64,000 nt of DNA from Rhodococcus sp. KBS0724 (GTDB taxonomy: Bacteria; Actinomycetota; Actinomycetes; Mycobacteriales; Mycobacteriaceae), in assembly GCF_005938745.2 (NCBI RefSeq), contig NZ_VCBX02000001.1:577501-641500 (forward strand). Direction: 5' to 3'. The notes beneath the pieces are model-generated. The model searched no databases. It saw only the letters and a program-made list of their open reading frames with translations, and was not told where the DNA came from. The translations under genes were made by a program, and so were the position numbers. Within the stretch, counting starts at the first letter, position 1; the number at the start of each line of letters is the position of its first letter. This document shows, piece after piece, positions 26,681 to 36,118 of the stretch.

Positions 26681-28365
26681 CCATTCCCGTAGCTCCGGAC
26701 AGTTCCTCCGAACCTGGGCCGCTGCCTCCGCTGACGATGTTCGGCCCCGACTTTCCCTTTGCATACGACGATTACGTGTCAGACCCGGCTGGGTTGGGTT
26801 CGGTGCCCGATGTCGCATTCGGTACCGAAATCGCGGTGATCGGCGGCGGGCTGGCCGGTATGATTGCCGCCTACGAGCTGCTCAGGATCGGACTCAAACC
26901 GGTTGTCTACGAGGCAGATCAGATTGGCGGCCGAATGCGGTCGGTCGAATTCGACGGGTATCCAGGCGTGGTCGCGGAGATGGGTGCGATGCGCTTCCCG
27001 CCGTCGTCGACAACGTTGTTCCACTACCTCGGCGAGATGGGACTGGGGACCGAGGAGTTCCCCAATCCGCTGGCGGAAGTCACGCCGAGCACCGTCATAG
27101 ATCTCAAGGGCGAGAGCCACTATGCACACACACTCGAGGACTTGCCGCCGATCTTCACGGAGGTCGCACAGGCGTGGGCGCGCACTCTTGAAGAGAGTGC
27201 CGACTTGATTCCGATGCAGCAGGCAATTCGGGACCGCGATACCGCCGAGATCAAGCGGATCTGGAACGACCTGGTGGTGCGTTACGACGACCAGACGTTC
27301 TACGGATTCCTTGCCGCGTCGAAGCACTTCAAATCTTTTCACATGCGGGAAGTGTTCGGCCAGGTCGGTTTTGGTACCGGCGGCTGGGACACCGACTATC
27401 CCAATTCGATCCTCGAGATCCTCCGCGTAGTCGTCACAGCAGCCGATGACGATCACCGAGGTATCGTCGGTGGGTCGCAGCAGTTGCCGTTGCGACTGTG
27501 GAACCGTTCCCCGGCGCACATGAAGCACTGGCCGGCCGGTACGACGGTGTCTTCGCTGAACGGCGGAAAAACCCGGCCGCGTGTCACTGAACTGCGACGC
27601 ACCGAACCTTGCCGTTTCACGGTGGTCGATGCCGAAGGTTTCATCCGAACATATGCAAGCGCCGTTGTCACCGTGCAGAGTTGGATGCTTCTCAACAACA
27701 TTCGCTGCGCCGACGACCTGTTCCCGATTGATCACTGGACTGCAATCGAACGAACGCACTACATGGGCTCGACCAAGGTGTTCGTTCTCGTCGATCGTCC
27801 GTTCTGGAAGGACAAGGATCCCGAGACCGGTCGCGATTCGGTGTCGATGACACTGACCGACCGCATGAGTCGCGGCACATACCTCCTTGATCAGGGGGAA
27901 GGGAAACCAGGCGTGATCTGTCTGTCGTACACGTGGTCGGACGATTCGTTGAAGTTGTTGGCGCTGAACGCTACCGAGCGCATGGAGATCATGTTGCGCT
28001 CATTGGAAGAGATCTATCCCGGTGTCGATTTCCGTAGCCACATCATCTCCAGTCCGGTTACGCTGTCCTGGGAAACCGAACGTGACTTCATGGGTGCTTT
28101 CAAGGCGAATCTGCCCGGGCATTACCGGTACCAGGAACGGCTGTTTTCGCACTTCGTGCAAAGTGACCTCGAACCGCGTCATCGCGGAATCTTCCTCGCG
28201 GGCGACGACATCTCCTGGACGGCGGGTTGGGCGGAAGGTGCGATCCAGACAGCGATCAACGCCGTCTGGGGCGTCGTCCACCATCTCGGCGGTTCTACAC
28301 CGTCCGAGAATCCAGGCCCGGGGGACGTCTTTGCGGATCTGGCGCCGATCCGGCTGGGGGACTGA
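26677..28365 (+). CDS. FAD-dependent L-amino-acid 2-monooxygenase/oxidase (arginine or lysine type)
   Basis: 562 residues. The N-terminal FGPDFPFAYDDYVSDPAGLGS segment and the overall layout closely follow bacterial lysine 2-monooxygenase (DavB) and related flavin oxidase/monooxygenases. The FAD Rossmann motif is IGGGLAG (55-61), then YEADQIGGRMRS and EMGAMRFP; the C-terminal FAD motif is GIFLAGDDISWTAGW. These enzymes turn a basic amino acid into the one-carbon-shorter amide plus CO2. The adjacent amidase, ureohydrolase and GABA enzymes favour arginine; lysine remains possible, and GabT/GabD could serve both routes. Cytoplasmic, with no signal. Confidence 0.88.
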   Translation: MTIPVAPDSSSEPGPLPPLTMFGPDFPFAYDDYVSDPAGLGSVPDVAFGTEIAVIGGGLAGMIAAYELLRIGLKPVVYEADQIGGRMRSVEFDGYPGVVAEMGAMRFPPSSTTLFHYLGEMGLGTEEFPNPLAEVTPSTVIDLKGESHYAHTLEDLPPIFTEVAQAWARTLEESADLIPMQQAIRDRDTAEIKRIWNDLVVRYDDQTFYGFLAASKHFKSFHMREVFGQVGFGTGGWDTDYPNSILEILRVVVTAADDDHRGIVGGSQQLPLRLWNRSPAHMKHWPAGTTVSSLNGGKTRPRVTELRRTEPCRFTVVDAEGFIRTYASAVVTVQSWMLLNNIRCADDLFPIDHWTAIERTHYMGSTKVFVLVDRPFWKDKDPETGRDSVSMTLTDRMSRGTYLLDQGEGKPGVICLSYTWSDDSLKLLALNATERMEIMLRSLEEIYPGVDFRSHIISSPVTLSWETERDFMGAFKANLPGHYRYQERLFSHFVQSDLEPRHRGIFLAGDDISWTAGWAEGAIQTAINAVWGVVHHLGGSTPSENPGPGDVFADLAPIRLGD

Positions 28366-28453
28366 CCCGAGATGTGCAACTGCCGGATTGTCGTGCCGGG
28401 GGTGGGTTGATACTCCGATCGGGCACGAACTTTTCCCGGTGATGCACGTAACA

Positions 28454-28484
28454 CTGGAAAGTGTTCGGATCCAATACTTTCCAG
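28454..28484 (+). promoter_or_regulatory. Inverted repeat abutting the glutamate dehydrogenase RBS
   Basis: CTGGAAAGT (28454-28462) and ACTTTCCAG (28476-28484) form a perfect 9-bp inverted repeat that extends by three weaker pairs in RNA. Its right arm touches the AGGAGGG ribosome-binding site (28483-28489). It could act as a DNA operator or as a translation-modulating hairpin. Confidence 0.55.
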
Positions 28485-28495
28485 GAGGGTGTTCA

Positions 28496-31400
28496 ATGGC
28501 GAGCACATCAACGGCAACCAAGTCAGAATTCGCAGACACAGCGGATCCAGCGTTGGGGCTGGTTGCCGAGTTGGCAGCAGCGGGGCAACGACTGGTTTTC
28601 CGTCAGGGCGACGAACTGACCGGCGTGGTGCTGTGGCCGTCCGGAGAGCCCTCCCTCTCCGATCTGTGCGAGAACTTCGAATCCCTCGGGCTTCGAGTGT
28701 CCACGCACCGCCCTCTTCCGACAGTTCTCGGATCGGCGCATCATTTCACCTTCGAACCGTGTGCCTTCGACGGCGGTGCCCTCGAGAAGATGGCCGCGGC
28801 TTTCGAAGCTGTTGTTGCCGGTAGGACCCGGATGGACAACTTTTCCAGCCTGATCGGCCGAGCCGACATCACGTGGCGCGACGCAGAGCTGCTGCGTGCG
28901 GCGTGCCGGTTCCTGGCTCAGGCACGGATCGGGCTTTCCGAAGGCTACGTAGTGGGTGTGCTCGGTGCGAAGCCCGTTTTCGTTCGCGCGGCGCTCGGAC
29001 TGTTCAGTGCGCGATTCGACCCCGCCGTGCCCGAACGCGCTGCGGCCGTTGCCGCCGCGGTTGCCGAGATCGACGAGTCGGTCGAACGCGCAGACACTCT
29101 CGACGAAGATCGAGTTCTTCGCGGAGTTCGCTCGTTCCTTCAAGCAACGTTGCGCACCAACTGGTACCTGCGTGACGACGCAGGCAACCCGCTGCCGCAC
29201 GCGTCGTTCAAGATCGATTCGAAGCTTCTGTCGACGCCGCAGAAAACCGTTCCGTTCCGCGAGATCTACGTCAGCGCACCCAACGTCGAGGGCGTTCACC
29301 TGCGTAGCTCTTCGGTGGCACGTGGCGGCCTGCGATGGTCCGATCGCTTCGAGGACTTTCGCACCGAGGCCTTGAGCCTGATGAAAACCCAGAGCGTGAA
29401 GAATTCGCCCATCGTTCCGACCGGAGCCAAGGGCGCTTTTGTCGTGCGCGGAACATCCACGCCCACACCGGCCCAGGTGCAGGAGTCGTACAGCACGTTC
29501 ATTCGCGGACTGCTCGACGTGGTGGACAACATCGTCGACGGCTCGGCAGTACACCCGGCGGAAGTGATCGCATACGACGGTGAAGACTCGTATCTTGTTG
29601 TGGCAGCGGACAAGGGAACCGCCCGGTTCTCCGACGTCGCGAACGGTATAGCGATCGAGCGCGGTTTCTGGCTCGGCGACGCTTTTGCGTCGGGTGGCAG
29701 CGCCGGCTACGACCACAAGGCCATGGGTATCACCGCCCGCGGCGCGTGGGTGGCTGTGCGACGCCATTTTGCCGAACGCGGCGTGGACGTCGACACCGAT
29801 CCCTTCACCGTCGCGGGGATCGGCGACATGTCCGGCGACGTGTTCGGCAACGGAATGTTGCTCTCGCACAAGATTCGTCTGGTTGCCGCGTTCGACCACC
29901 GCCACATCTTCATCGACCCGAACCCCGACATGGAAGCGACGCTGCGCGAACGCGCCCGCCTCTTCACCGTGCCGCGCTCGTCCTGGGACGACTTCGATCG
30001 CACCGTGATGTCACCGGGCGGCGGCGTCTGGCCGCGCAGCGCAAAGTCCATCAGCCTTCCTCGAGAGGCGCGTGACGTACTCGGAATCACCGAGGAGAAG
30101 CTCACCCCGCAGGAATTGATCCGGGCGATCCTGTGCGCCCCGGTAGAGCTGTTGTGGAACGGGGGCGTCGGAACCTACGTGAAGGCGTCGGCCGAGAGCA
30201 ACGTCGACGCGGCCGATCCGTCCAACGACGGTGTCCGTGTCAGTGCGGACGAGTTGCGTGCCGCCGTGGTGGGGGAGGGCGGTAACCTCGGTTTCACGCA
30301 GCGTGCGCGGATCGAATACGCCGCAGGCGGTGGACGAATCAACGCGGACTTCATCGACAACGCGGCAGGTGTTGCCACGTCGGACCGTGAGGTCAACATC
30401 AAGATCGCTCTGGCGGAGTTGGATTCCGGCTCACGAAATGCGCTTCTGGCGTCGGCGCAGGACGAGGTCGCCGTGTCGGTACTGAAAGCCAGTGAAGATC
30501 AAACCTTGGCCATCAGTCTGGCGGAGCATCGAGCTCCGGCACTTCTCGATCAGCACGAGCGACTGATCGAGAATCTGATTGCCGCCGGTGCGATGAAACG
30601 CCTCGAGGAATCGCTGCCGGACGCCAAGGCACTTGCCGCGAGGGCCCGGGCAGGTCAGGGGCTGCTTCGCCCCGAACTTGCTGTGCTGGTTGCTCAGTCG
30701 AAGAATGTGCTGACCGCTGAACTGGGCGCTTCGGATGCTCCCGACAACAAGATCTTTGCCGACCGGTTGACGCAGTACTTCCCGCCGTCGGTAGTTCAGG
30801 CTGCGCCCGAAGCTGTGAAGGCGCACCGACTCGGACGCGACATCATCATCACCTCGGTGGTCGACGAATTGGTCAACCGCGTTGGGCCGGGGGTGCTGTT
30901 CAGGTTGGAAGAGCACCTGGGTGTGCGTAGTCCGGAAGCGTCGTTGGCCTATGCGGTGGTCAGTGAAGTGCTCGGCACCGAGGATCTTCGCCGCGACATC
31001 CTGAACTCCGATCTTGATGCTGCCGAACAACTTCAGGCTCTCGATCGGCTGCAACAGTTGCTCGAGTCGGAAATGAGCTGGGTGCTGCGACGGCCAGGGG
31101 CTGCCGGACGGTTTGCAGTGAACCCGCGGGCAGACATCGATCGATGGGCGGGGCCGGTGCGTGAACTCATCGCCGGGCTGACCTCGAGTGAACGCATCGA
31201 GGTGTCGTTCGGAGCGCTGGCATTGGCCGACCTTGCACTGCAGGAGAATACGTCGGTCCTGGCGGCCGCTACCGTCTACCGCGAGCTCGCCGCAGAGCTT
31301 GATCTGGGTGATGTGCTCGGCGGCGTCGACCTTGCCGTCGGTGCTTCGCACTGGGAGGTCATGGGCGGCGCTGCCGTTCACGCCCGACTGACGACGCGAT

Positions 31401-31624
31401 TTGCGGATCTTGTGTCAGGTGCTCTCGACGACGATCGTGACGGCGTGGTGCAGCGGTGGTCGAACGCTAATCCAGATGCCGTGCACCGATTTACGACGCT
31501 GATGTCCAGCGTTCGCCGCAGTGGTCCGCTCGATACGGCGAGACTGTGCACCGTCGACGCGGAACTTGAACTGCTGATCCGCGGTGCATCGTCTTTTTCG
31601 TCAGCGGCTCTCCCAAGCGAGTAA
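28496..31624 (+). CDS. Large NAD-dependent glutamate dehydrogenase (~115-kDa class)
   Basis: 1042 residues from the ATG at 28496, behind AGGAGGG. It has the catalytic core of the large NAD-GDHs: SSSVARGGLRWSDR, the lysine segment PTGAKGAFVVRG, AGIGDMSGDVFGNGML and the dinucleotide region GEGGNLGFTQRARIEYA. Typical mycobacterial GDH180 enzymes have about 1600 residues; here the long N-terminal sensory part is mostly absent, so it belongs with shorter ~115-kDa forms. It oxidises glutamate to 2-oxoglutarate and ammonia, which would regenerate the amino acceptor used by GabT next door. The 3' end overlaps the convergent PucR gene by 24 nt. Confidence 0.92.
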   Translation: MASTSTATKSEFADTADPALGLVAELAAAGQRLVFRQGDELTGVVLWPSGEPSLSDLCENFESLGLRVSTHRPLPTVLGSAHHFTFEPCAFDGGALEKMAAAFEAVVAGRTRMDNFSSLIGRADITWRDAELLRAACRFLAQARIGLSEGYVVGVLGAKPVFVRAALGLFSARFDPAVPERAAAVAAAVAEIDESVERADTLDEDRVLRGVRSFLQATLRTNWYLRDDAGNPLPHASFKIDSKLLSTPQKTVPFREIYVSAPNVEGVHLRSSSVARGGLRWSDRFEDFRTEALSLMKTQSVKNSPIVPTGAKGAFVVRGTSTPTPAQVQESYSTFIRGLLDVVDNIVDGSAVHPAEVIAYDGEDSYLVVAADKGTARFSDVANGIAIERGFWLGDAFASGGSAGYDHKAMGITARGAWVAVRRHFAERGVDVDTDPFTVAGIGDMSGDVFGNGMLLSHKIRLVAAFDHRHIFIDPNPDMEATLRERARLFTVPRSSWDDFDRTVMSPGGGVWPRSAKSISLPREARDVLGITEEKLTPQELIRAILCAPVELLWNGGVGTYVKASAESNVDAADPSNDGVRVSADELRAAVVGEGGNLGFTQRARIEYAAGGGRINADFIDNAAGVATSDREVNIKIALAELDSGSRNALLASAQDEVAVSVLKASEDQTLAISLAEHRAPALLDQHERLIENLIAAGAMKRLEESLPDAKALAARARAGQGLLRPELAVLVAQSKNVLTAELGASDAPDNKIFADRLTQYFPPSVVQAAPEAVKAHRLGRDIIITSVVDELVNRVGPGVLFRLEEHLGVRSPEASLAYAVVSEVLGTEDLRRDILNSDLDAAEQLQALDRLQQLLESEMSWVLRRPGAAGRFAVNPRADIDRWAGPVRELIAGLTSSERIEVSFGALALADLALQENTSVLAAATVYRELAAELDLGDVLGGVDLAVGASHWEVMGGAAVHARLTTRFADLVSGALDDDRDGVVQRWSNANPDAVHRFTTLMSSVRRSGPLDTARLCTVDAELELLIRGASSFSSAALPSE

Positions 31625-33118
31625 CGACAGCAATAGTTCGGCTCTGACCCTGGCCTCACCGAGGTCGCATCGCAAGAGTTCTTCGACGCGGGTGATGCGA
31701 CCTCGGAGGGTGTGCCGGTGGATGCCGAGTTCGGATGCGGCAGATTCCCATTGGCCGTTGGCCTCGAGGTAAGCGCGAAGCGAGATCGCGAGTGCCGTTC
31801 CGTGTTTGTCGTCGTGTTCGGTCAGTACGGGAATCGTGGTGGCGGCCATGGCAACGAGCGCTTCCCGTGCGGGTTCGGACGCAAGAATCGTCGAACCGGT
31901 CAGTGCGTCGAATTCGAGAATGCGCGCTGTTGCTGTTGTGAGGTTGGCTGCGGCGCGTGCTTGCACGAGGGCGCGCGAAGCGTCGAGGATCGGGTGCGGC
32001 GGGCTGATTCCGGCACGAACGGCTTTGGATTCGCTCGGAGTCAGCTGCGCCAGAAGTGCCTGTGCGGTGTCGACGGTATCGCTGCCGCGAAGCAGCACGG
32101 TGAGCGCGCCGTTTTCTGCCTGGGCAAAAAGAGGTCTTCCCGCGCGTGCCAGTGCGCCGTCCAGCTCACGTAGAACTGGTCCCAGCGCTGATCCGCGAAT
32201 GTGGACGACGCGTACCAATCCGTTGGTGTCGCTGGCTTCGTCGAGATACGACGGCACAGCATCTTCGGTGATTCGTCCGTCGAGTAGCAGTCCGAATGCC
32301 GTGGAGTTCAGTTTGGACCGCTCCGCCCGCAGGCGCACTGGTTTCTCGAGTTCCAGAGTCAACAGTGAAACGGCATGTCCGAGAAGCACTCTGTCGATGT
32401 TGCTCAGCGGCTTCGAACCGGCCAGTGCAAGGTAGCCGTGCCAACTGTCGGTCACTCCGACCGGGGAGAGCGTGAGCGTCCGCTCGGGGGTGCTCTGCGA
32501 AATCGATGCCGGAGCATTGGGGTCACGAGTGGTCGCGGCCACGGCACGCACCTCCGCGATCAGCGATTTCTGATTCGCCGGATGTACGGCAGTGATGCGG
32601 TCGCCGACAAACGCAACCGAATTCTTTGTTGCCGTGGCCAGTTCGCGCACGATCGCGGAAACGCCGCCGCGCAGCGCGACCCGGGTGATGCGCGTCTGCA
32701 CTTCTGCGGCGCGCAGGACGGACTCGTACTCCTGCTGGCTCAGCCGGGTCATGACCGCGCGGGTGACTGCTGCGAACGGTGTGGTGAACGGAACCTCGAG
32801 CAGGGGGAGTTCGCGACTACGGGCAGCTGCGAGAAGCTCCGCCGGGACCTCCTTGTGAGAAAGTCCCGTTCCGAACCCCAATGCCGATACTTCCGCCTCG
32901 GCCAAACGATCGACGTAATCTGCGAAATCAGTGGCGGTAGCCCCCACGAAGGCAAGCCCGGTGGTGAGGACCAGTTCACCGCCCGAGATCCACGGAGTGG
33001 GATCCGTCAGTTCTGTGGCCTGCGCAAACGTGACCGGCTGGGCGGATGAGGACGAGTCGGTCAGCAGCGTCAGTGACAGGTGTTTCTGTCGCAGAAGCCA
33101 GGAAATCGGAACGGTCAC
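31601..33118 (-). CDS. PucR/CdaR-family transcriptional regulator
   Basis: 505 residues from the GTG at 33118 (VTVPISWLLRQKHLSLTLL); the frame stays open to 33256 but would then run into the divergent gabT. The N-terminal PucR domain (about 1-125, with WISGGELVLTTGLAF) is followed by a GGDEF-like central part and the C-terminal HTH_30 (ESAASELGIHRHTLRGRITRVEELL, last ~55 residues). Regulators of this type activate purine, GABA or amino-acid catabolism genes. Position divergent to gabT-gabD makes those the likely targets. Confidence 0.9.
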   Translation of the reverse strand: MTVPISWLLRQKHLSLTLLTDSSSSAQPVTFAQATELTDPTPWISGGELVLTTGLAFVGATATDFADYVDRLAEAEVSALGFGTGLSHKEVPAELLAAARSRELPLLEVPFTTPFAAVTRAVMTRLSQQEYESVLRAAEVQTRITRVALRGGVSAIVRELATATKNSVAFVGDRITAVHPANQKSLIAEVRAVAATTRDPNAPASISQSTPERTLTLSPVGVTDSWHGYLALAGSKPLSNIDRVLLGHAVSLLTLELEKPVRLRAERSKLNSTAFGLLLDGRITEDAVPSYLDEASDTNGLVRVVHIRGSALGPVLRELDGALARAGRPLFAQAENGALTVLLRGSDTVDTAQALLAQLTPSESKAVRAGISPPHPILDASRALVQARAAANLTTATARILEFDALTGSTILASEPAREALVAMAATTIPVLTEHDDKHGTALAISLRAYLEANGQWESAASELGIHRHTLRGRITRVEELLRCDLGEARVRAELLLSLLAWESR

Positions 33119-33246
33119 GAGTTCAAGGCTAGCGGGACGTGCCGATGTGGAGTAGGCCTGAGTAGGTAGATATCCATTTCGGCACTGCTCGACGGTGCTC
33201 GCGCGTCGCATACTCGAATGCAATACACAACCGAGAGGGTGGTCAC

Positions 33247-34611
33247 ATGAGTGCAATCGAATACCGGCTTCCGCAGGAACGTCGCATCGTCACGGAGTTC
33301 CCGGGCCCGCGCTCGGCTGCGCTCGCAGAGCGTCGTAAGAAGGTTGTCGGCGCCGGCGTTGCGTCCACCCTTCCGGTGTACGTTGCCGACGCAGACGGCG
33401 GAGTCATCGTCGACGTCGACGGCAACTCACTCGTCGATCTCGGTGCCGGTATCGCCGTGACCAGTGTCGGTGCGTCCAACCCCGCCGTTGTCGCCGCAGT
33501 TCAGGATCAGGTTGCGCACTTCACTCACACCTGTTTCATGGTCGCTCCGTACGAGGGCTACATCGCGGTCGCCGAGCGCCTCGCCGAACTCACCCCCGGT
33601 GACCACGAGAAGCGTTCCGTGCTGTTCAACTCCGGCGCCGAAGCCGTCGAGAACGCCGTCAAGATCGCTCGTCACGCAACGGGTCGCGACGCCGTTGTGG
33701 TGTTCGATCACGCATACCACGGCCGCACCAACCTCACGATGGCACTGACGGCGAAGTCCATGCCGTACAAGAGCGGCTTCGGTCCCTTTGCTCCCGAGGT
33801 ATACCGGGTTCCGATGTCCTACCCGTACCGCGAGGGACTGAACGTCGACGGTTCGAAGATTACCGGTGAGCAGGCAGCGCAGCGCGCCATCACGATGATC
33901 GAGAAGCAGATCGGCGCGTCCAACACGGCGGCCATCCTCATCGAACCCATCCAGGGTGAGGGCGGATTCATCGTTCCCGCAGAAGGATTCCTGCCGACGC
34001 TCGTGGCCTGGGCCAAGGACAACGGCGTCGTCTTCATCGCCGACGAGGTCCAGGCAGGCTTTGCTCGTACCGGCGCCTGGTTCGCCAGCGACCACGAGGG
34101 AATCGTCCCGGACCTGGTCACGCTTGCCAAGGGCATTGCCGGCGGTATGCCGCTCGCAGCTGTCACCGGCCGGGCCGACCTGATCGACGCAGTCCACCCG
34201 GGCGGCCTCGGCGGCACCTATGGCGGTAACCCCGTCGCCTGCGCTGCGGCGCTGGCATCCATCGACCAGATGCATGAGCTGGACCTCTGTGGTCGAGCCC
34301 GCACCATCGAGACCACCGTCGTCGGCCGAATGAACGCGCTGGCAAAGGAACTCGACGTCATCGGAGATGTTCGCGGACGCGGCGCCATGCTCGCCATCGA
34401 GTTGGTCAAGCCCGGCGGACAGGAGCCGGACGCCGACATCACGAAGGCAATCGCAGCTGCGTGCCTTGCGGCGGGCGTTGTGATCCTCACGTGCGGCACC
34501 TACGGTAACGTCATTCGTCTACTCCCTCCGTTGGTCATTTCCGAAGAGCTGCTCGACGACGCCCTTACCGTCCTCGAGTCTGCTATTCGCACTGCAGCAC
34601 AGGAGAACTGA
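33247..34611 (+). CDS. gabT: 4-aminobutyrate--2-oxoglutarate transaminase
   Basis: 454 residues, class III aminotransferase. The phosphate-binding NSGAEAVENAVKIAR lies at 128-142, the PLP-contacting DEV at 266-268, and the Schiff-base lysine K295 in LVTLAKGIAGG. Length and motifs match actinobacterial GabT. It converts GABA (or 5-aminovalerate) plus 2-oxoglutarate to the semialdehyde and glutamate. It is followed after one spacer base by gabD and divergent from the PucR regulator. It supplies the last steps of the arginine/lysine oxygenase route encoded just upstream. Confidence 0.94.
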   Translation: MSAIEYRLPQERRIVTEFPGPRSAALAERRKKVVGAGVASTLPVYVADADGGVIVDVDGNSLVDLGAGIAVTSVGASNPAVVAAVQDQVAHFTHTCFMVAPYEGYIAVAERLAELTPGDHEKRSVLFNSGAEAVENAVKIARHATGRDAVVVFDHAYHGRTNLTMALTAKSMPYKSGFGPFAPEVYRVPMSYPYREGLNVDGSKITGEQAAQRAITMIEKQIGASNTAAILIEPIQGEGGFIVPAEGFLPTLVAWAKDNGVVFIADEVQAGFARTGAWFASDHEGIVPDLVTLAKGIAGGMPLAAVTGRADLIDAVHPGGLGGTYGGNPVACAAALASIDQMHELDLCGRARTIETTVVGRMNALAKELDVIGDVRGRGAMLAIELVKPGGQEPDADITKAIAAACLAAGVVILTCGTYGNVIRLLPPLVISEELLDDALTVLESAIRTAAQEN

Positions 34612-34612
34612 C

Positions 34613-36058
34613 ATGTCGAACGTCTCGGAACTTCTCGATTCGCTACCCCAAGGCCTCTGGCTGGGCGGAAAGCTCACCCCGGCCGAAAAGACCTTCGCGG
34701 TCTACAACCCGGCAACCGGCGAAGAGTTGGCGCAGGTAGCCGACGCCACTGCAGCCGACGGTATCCGTGCCCTCGATCTCGCTGCTGCAGCACAAAATGA
34801 TTGGGCCGCAACGCCCGCTCGTACTCGTGGCGAGATCTTGCGCCGCGCATTCGAGCTGTTGCACGCCCGCGCCGAGGACTTCGCGCTGATGATGACCCTG
34901 GAAATGGGTAAGTCGTTGGCCGAGAGCCGCGGTGAGGTCAACTACGGCGGCGAATTCCTGCGTTGGTTCAGTGAGGAAGCCGTCCGCATCGGTGGACGCT
35001 TCACGCAGGCTCCGGCCGGCAACGGTCGCATCCTCGTTACCAAGGAAGCCGTCGGACCGGTTCTGGCGATCACGCCGTGGAACTTTCCGTTGGCCATGGG
35101 CACCCGCAAGATCGGACCGGCGCTCGCTGCCGGCTGCACCATCATCGTCAAGCCGGCCGAGGACACTCCGCTCACCATGCAGCTTCTCGGCCAGGTATTT
35201 GCCGACGCCGGCTTGCCGGACGGTGTGCTTTCGATCCTCCCGACCTCCGATGCCGCAGCCATCAGTGGACCGTTGATGGAAGACGCGCGACTGCGCAAGG
35301 TCACCTTCACCGGCTCCACTGGCGTCGGAAAGCTCTTGGTGCGCAATGCCGCTGACAAGCTGCTTCGCACGTCGATGGAACTCGGTGGCAATGCGCCGTT
35401 CATCGTCTTCGACGACGCCGACATCGATGCAGCTGTCGACGGCGCAATGCTCGCGAAGATGCGCAACGGCGGCGAGGCCTGCACCGCGGCCAACCGTATT
35501 TACGTTGCCAACTCGGTCCGCGAAGAGTTCACCGACAAGTTCACCGCCAAGGTTGCGGCCTTGAAGGTGGGCGCCGGTGACGCCGAGGGCACCAACATCG
35601 GACCGCTGATCAACACCAAGCAGCTCGCCACCGTCACCGGGCTCGTCGACGACGCCGTGTCCAAGGGCGCTCGCGTGCGCACCGGTGGATCGGCACCCGA
35701 AGGCCCCGGTTTCTTCTTCACCCCGACGGTCCTCGATCAGGTTCCCGCTGACGCGCGCCTGCTGAAAGAAGAAATCTTCGGACCTGTTGCAGCCGTAGTC
35801 GGTTTCGACACCGAAGAAGAAGCAGTCGCCGCAGCCAACAACACCGAGTTCGGCCTTGTCGCGTACTTCTACACCCGCGACATCGATCGCGCGATGCGCG
35901 TCTCGGCGAAGCTGGCTACCGGCATGGTCGGCGTCAACCGCGGCGCCATCTCCGACGCCGCAGCACCGTTCGGTGGTGTCAAGGAATCGGGCTTCGGCCG
36001 CGAGGGCGGAACCGAAGGTATCGACGAGTACCTCGATACCAAGTACGTAGCGCTGTAA
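34613..36058 (+). CDS. gabD: Succinate-semialdehyde dehydrogenase (NADP-type)
   Basis: 481 residues of the aldehyde dehydrogenase superfamily. TPWNFPLAMGTRK lies near 154-166, the NAD(P) loop FTGSTGVGK at 232-240, the general-base E256 in MELGGN and the nucleophile C290 in NGGEACTAANR. The nearest family by motif is GabD/DavD, oxidising succinate semialdehyde or glutarate semialdehyde. The gene starts 1 nt after the gabT stop, so it is coexpressed, and it ends before a strong terminator. Confidence 0.94.
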   Translation: MSNVSELLDSLPQGLWLGGKLTPAEKTFAVYNPATGEELAQVADATAADGIRALDLAAAAQNDWAATPARTRGEILRRAFELLHARAEDFALMMTLEMGKSLAESRGEVNYGGEFLRWFSEEAVRIGGRFTQAPAGNGRILVTKEAVGPVLAITPWNFPLAMGTRKIGPALAAGCTIIVKPAEDTPLTMQLLGQVFADAGLPDGVLSILPTSDAAAISGPLMEDARLRKVTFTGSTGVGKLLVRNAADKLLRTSMELGGNAPFIVFDDADIDAAVDGAMLAKMRNGGEACTAANRIYVANSVREEFTDKFTAKVAALKVGAGDAEGTNIGPLINTKQLATVTGLVDDAVSKGARVRTGGSAPEGPGFFFTPTVLDQVPADARLLKEEIFGPVAAVVGFDTEEEAVAAANNTEFGLVAYFYTRDIDRAMRVSAKLATGMVGVNRGAISDAAAPFGGVKESGFGREGGTEGIDEYLDTKYVAL

Positions 36059-36071
36059 TCTTTTTCACGAA

Positions 36072-36111
36072 CAAAGAAGGCCTCGCCGGATTCCCGGCGA
36101 GGCCTTCTTTG
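36072..36111. terminator. Intrinsic terminator after gabD
   Basis: An 18-bp perfect stem (36072-36089 with 36094-36111) beginning CAAAGAAGGCCTCGCCGG, with a 4-nt loop. The flanking A and T runs allow it to work for gabD and for the convergent flavin reductase gene. Confidence 0.9.
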
Positions 36112-36118
36112 CGTGAGG

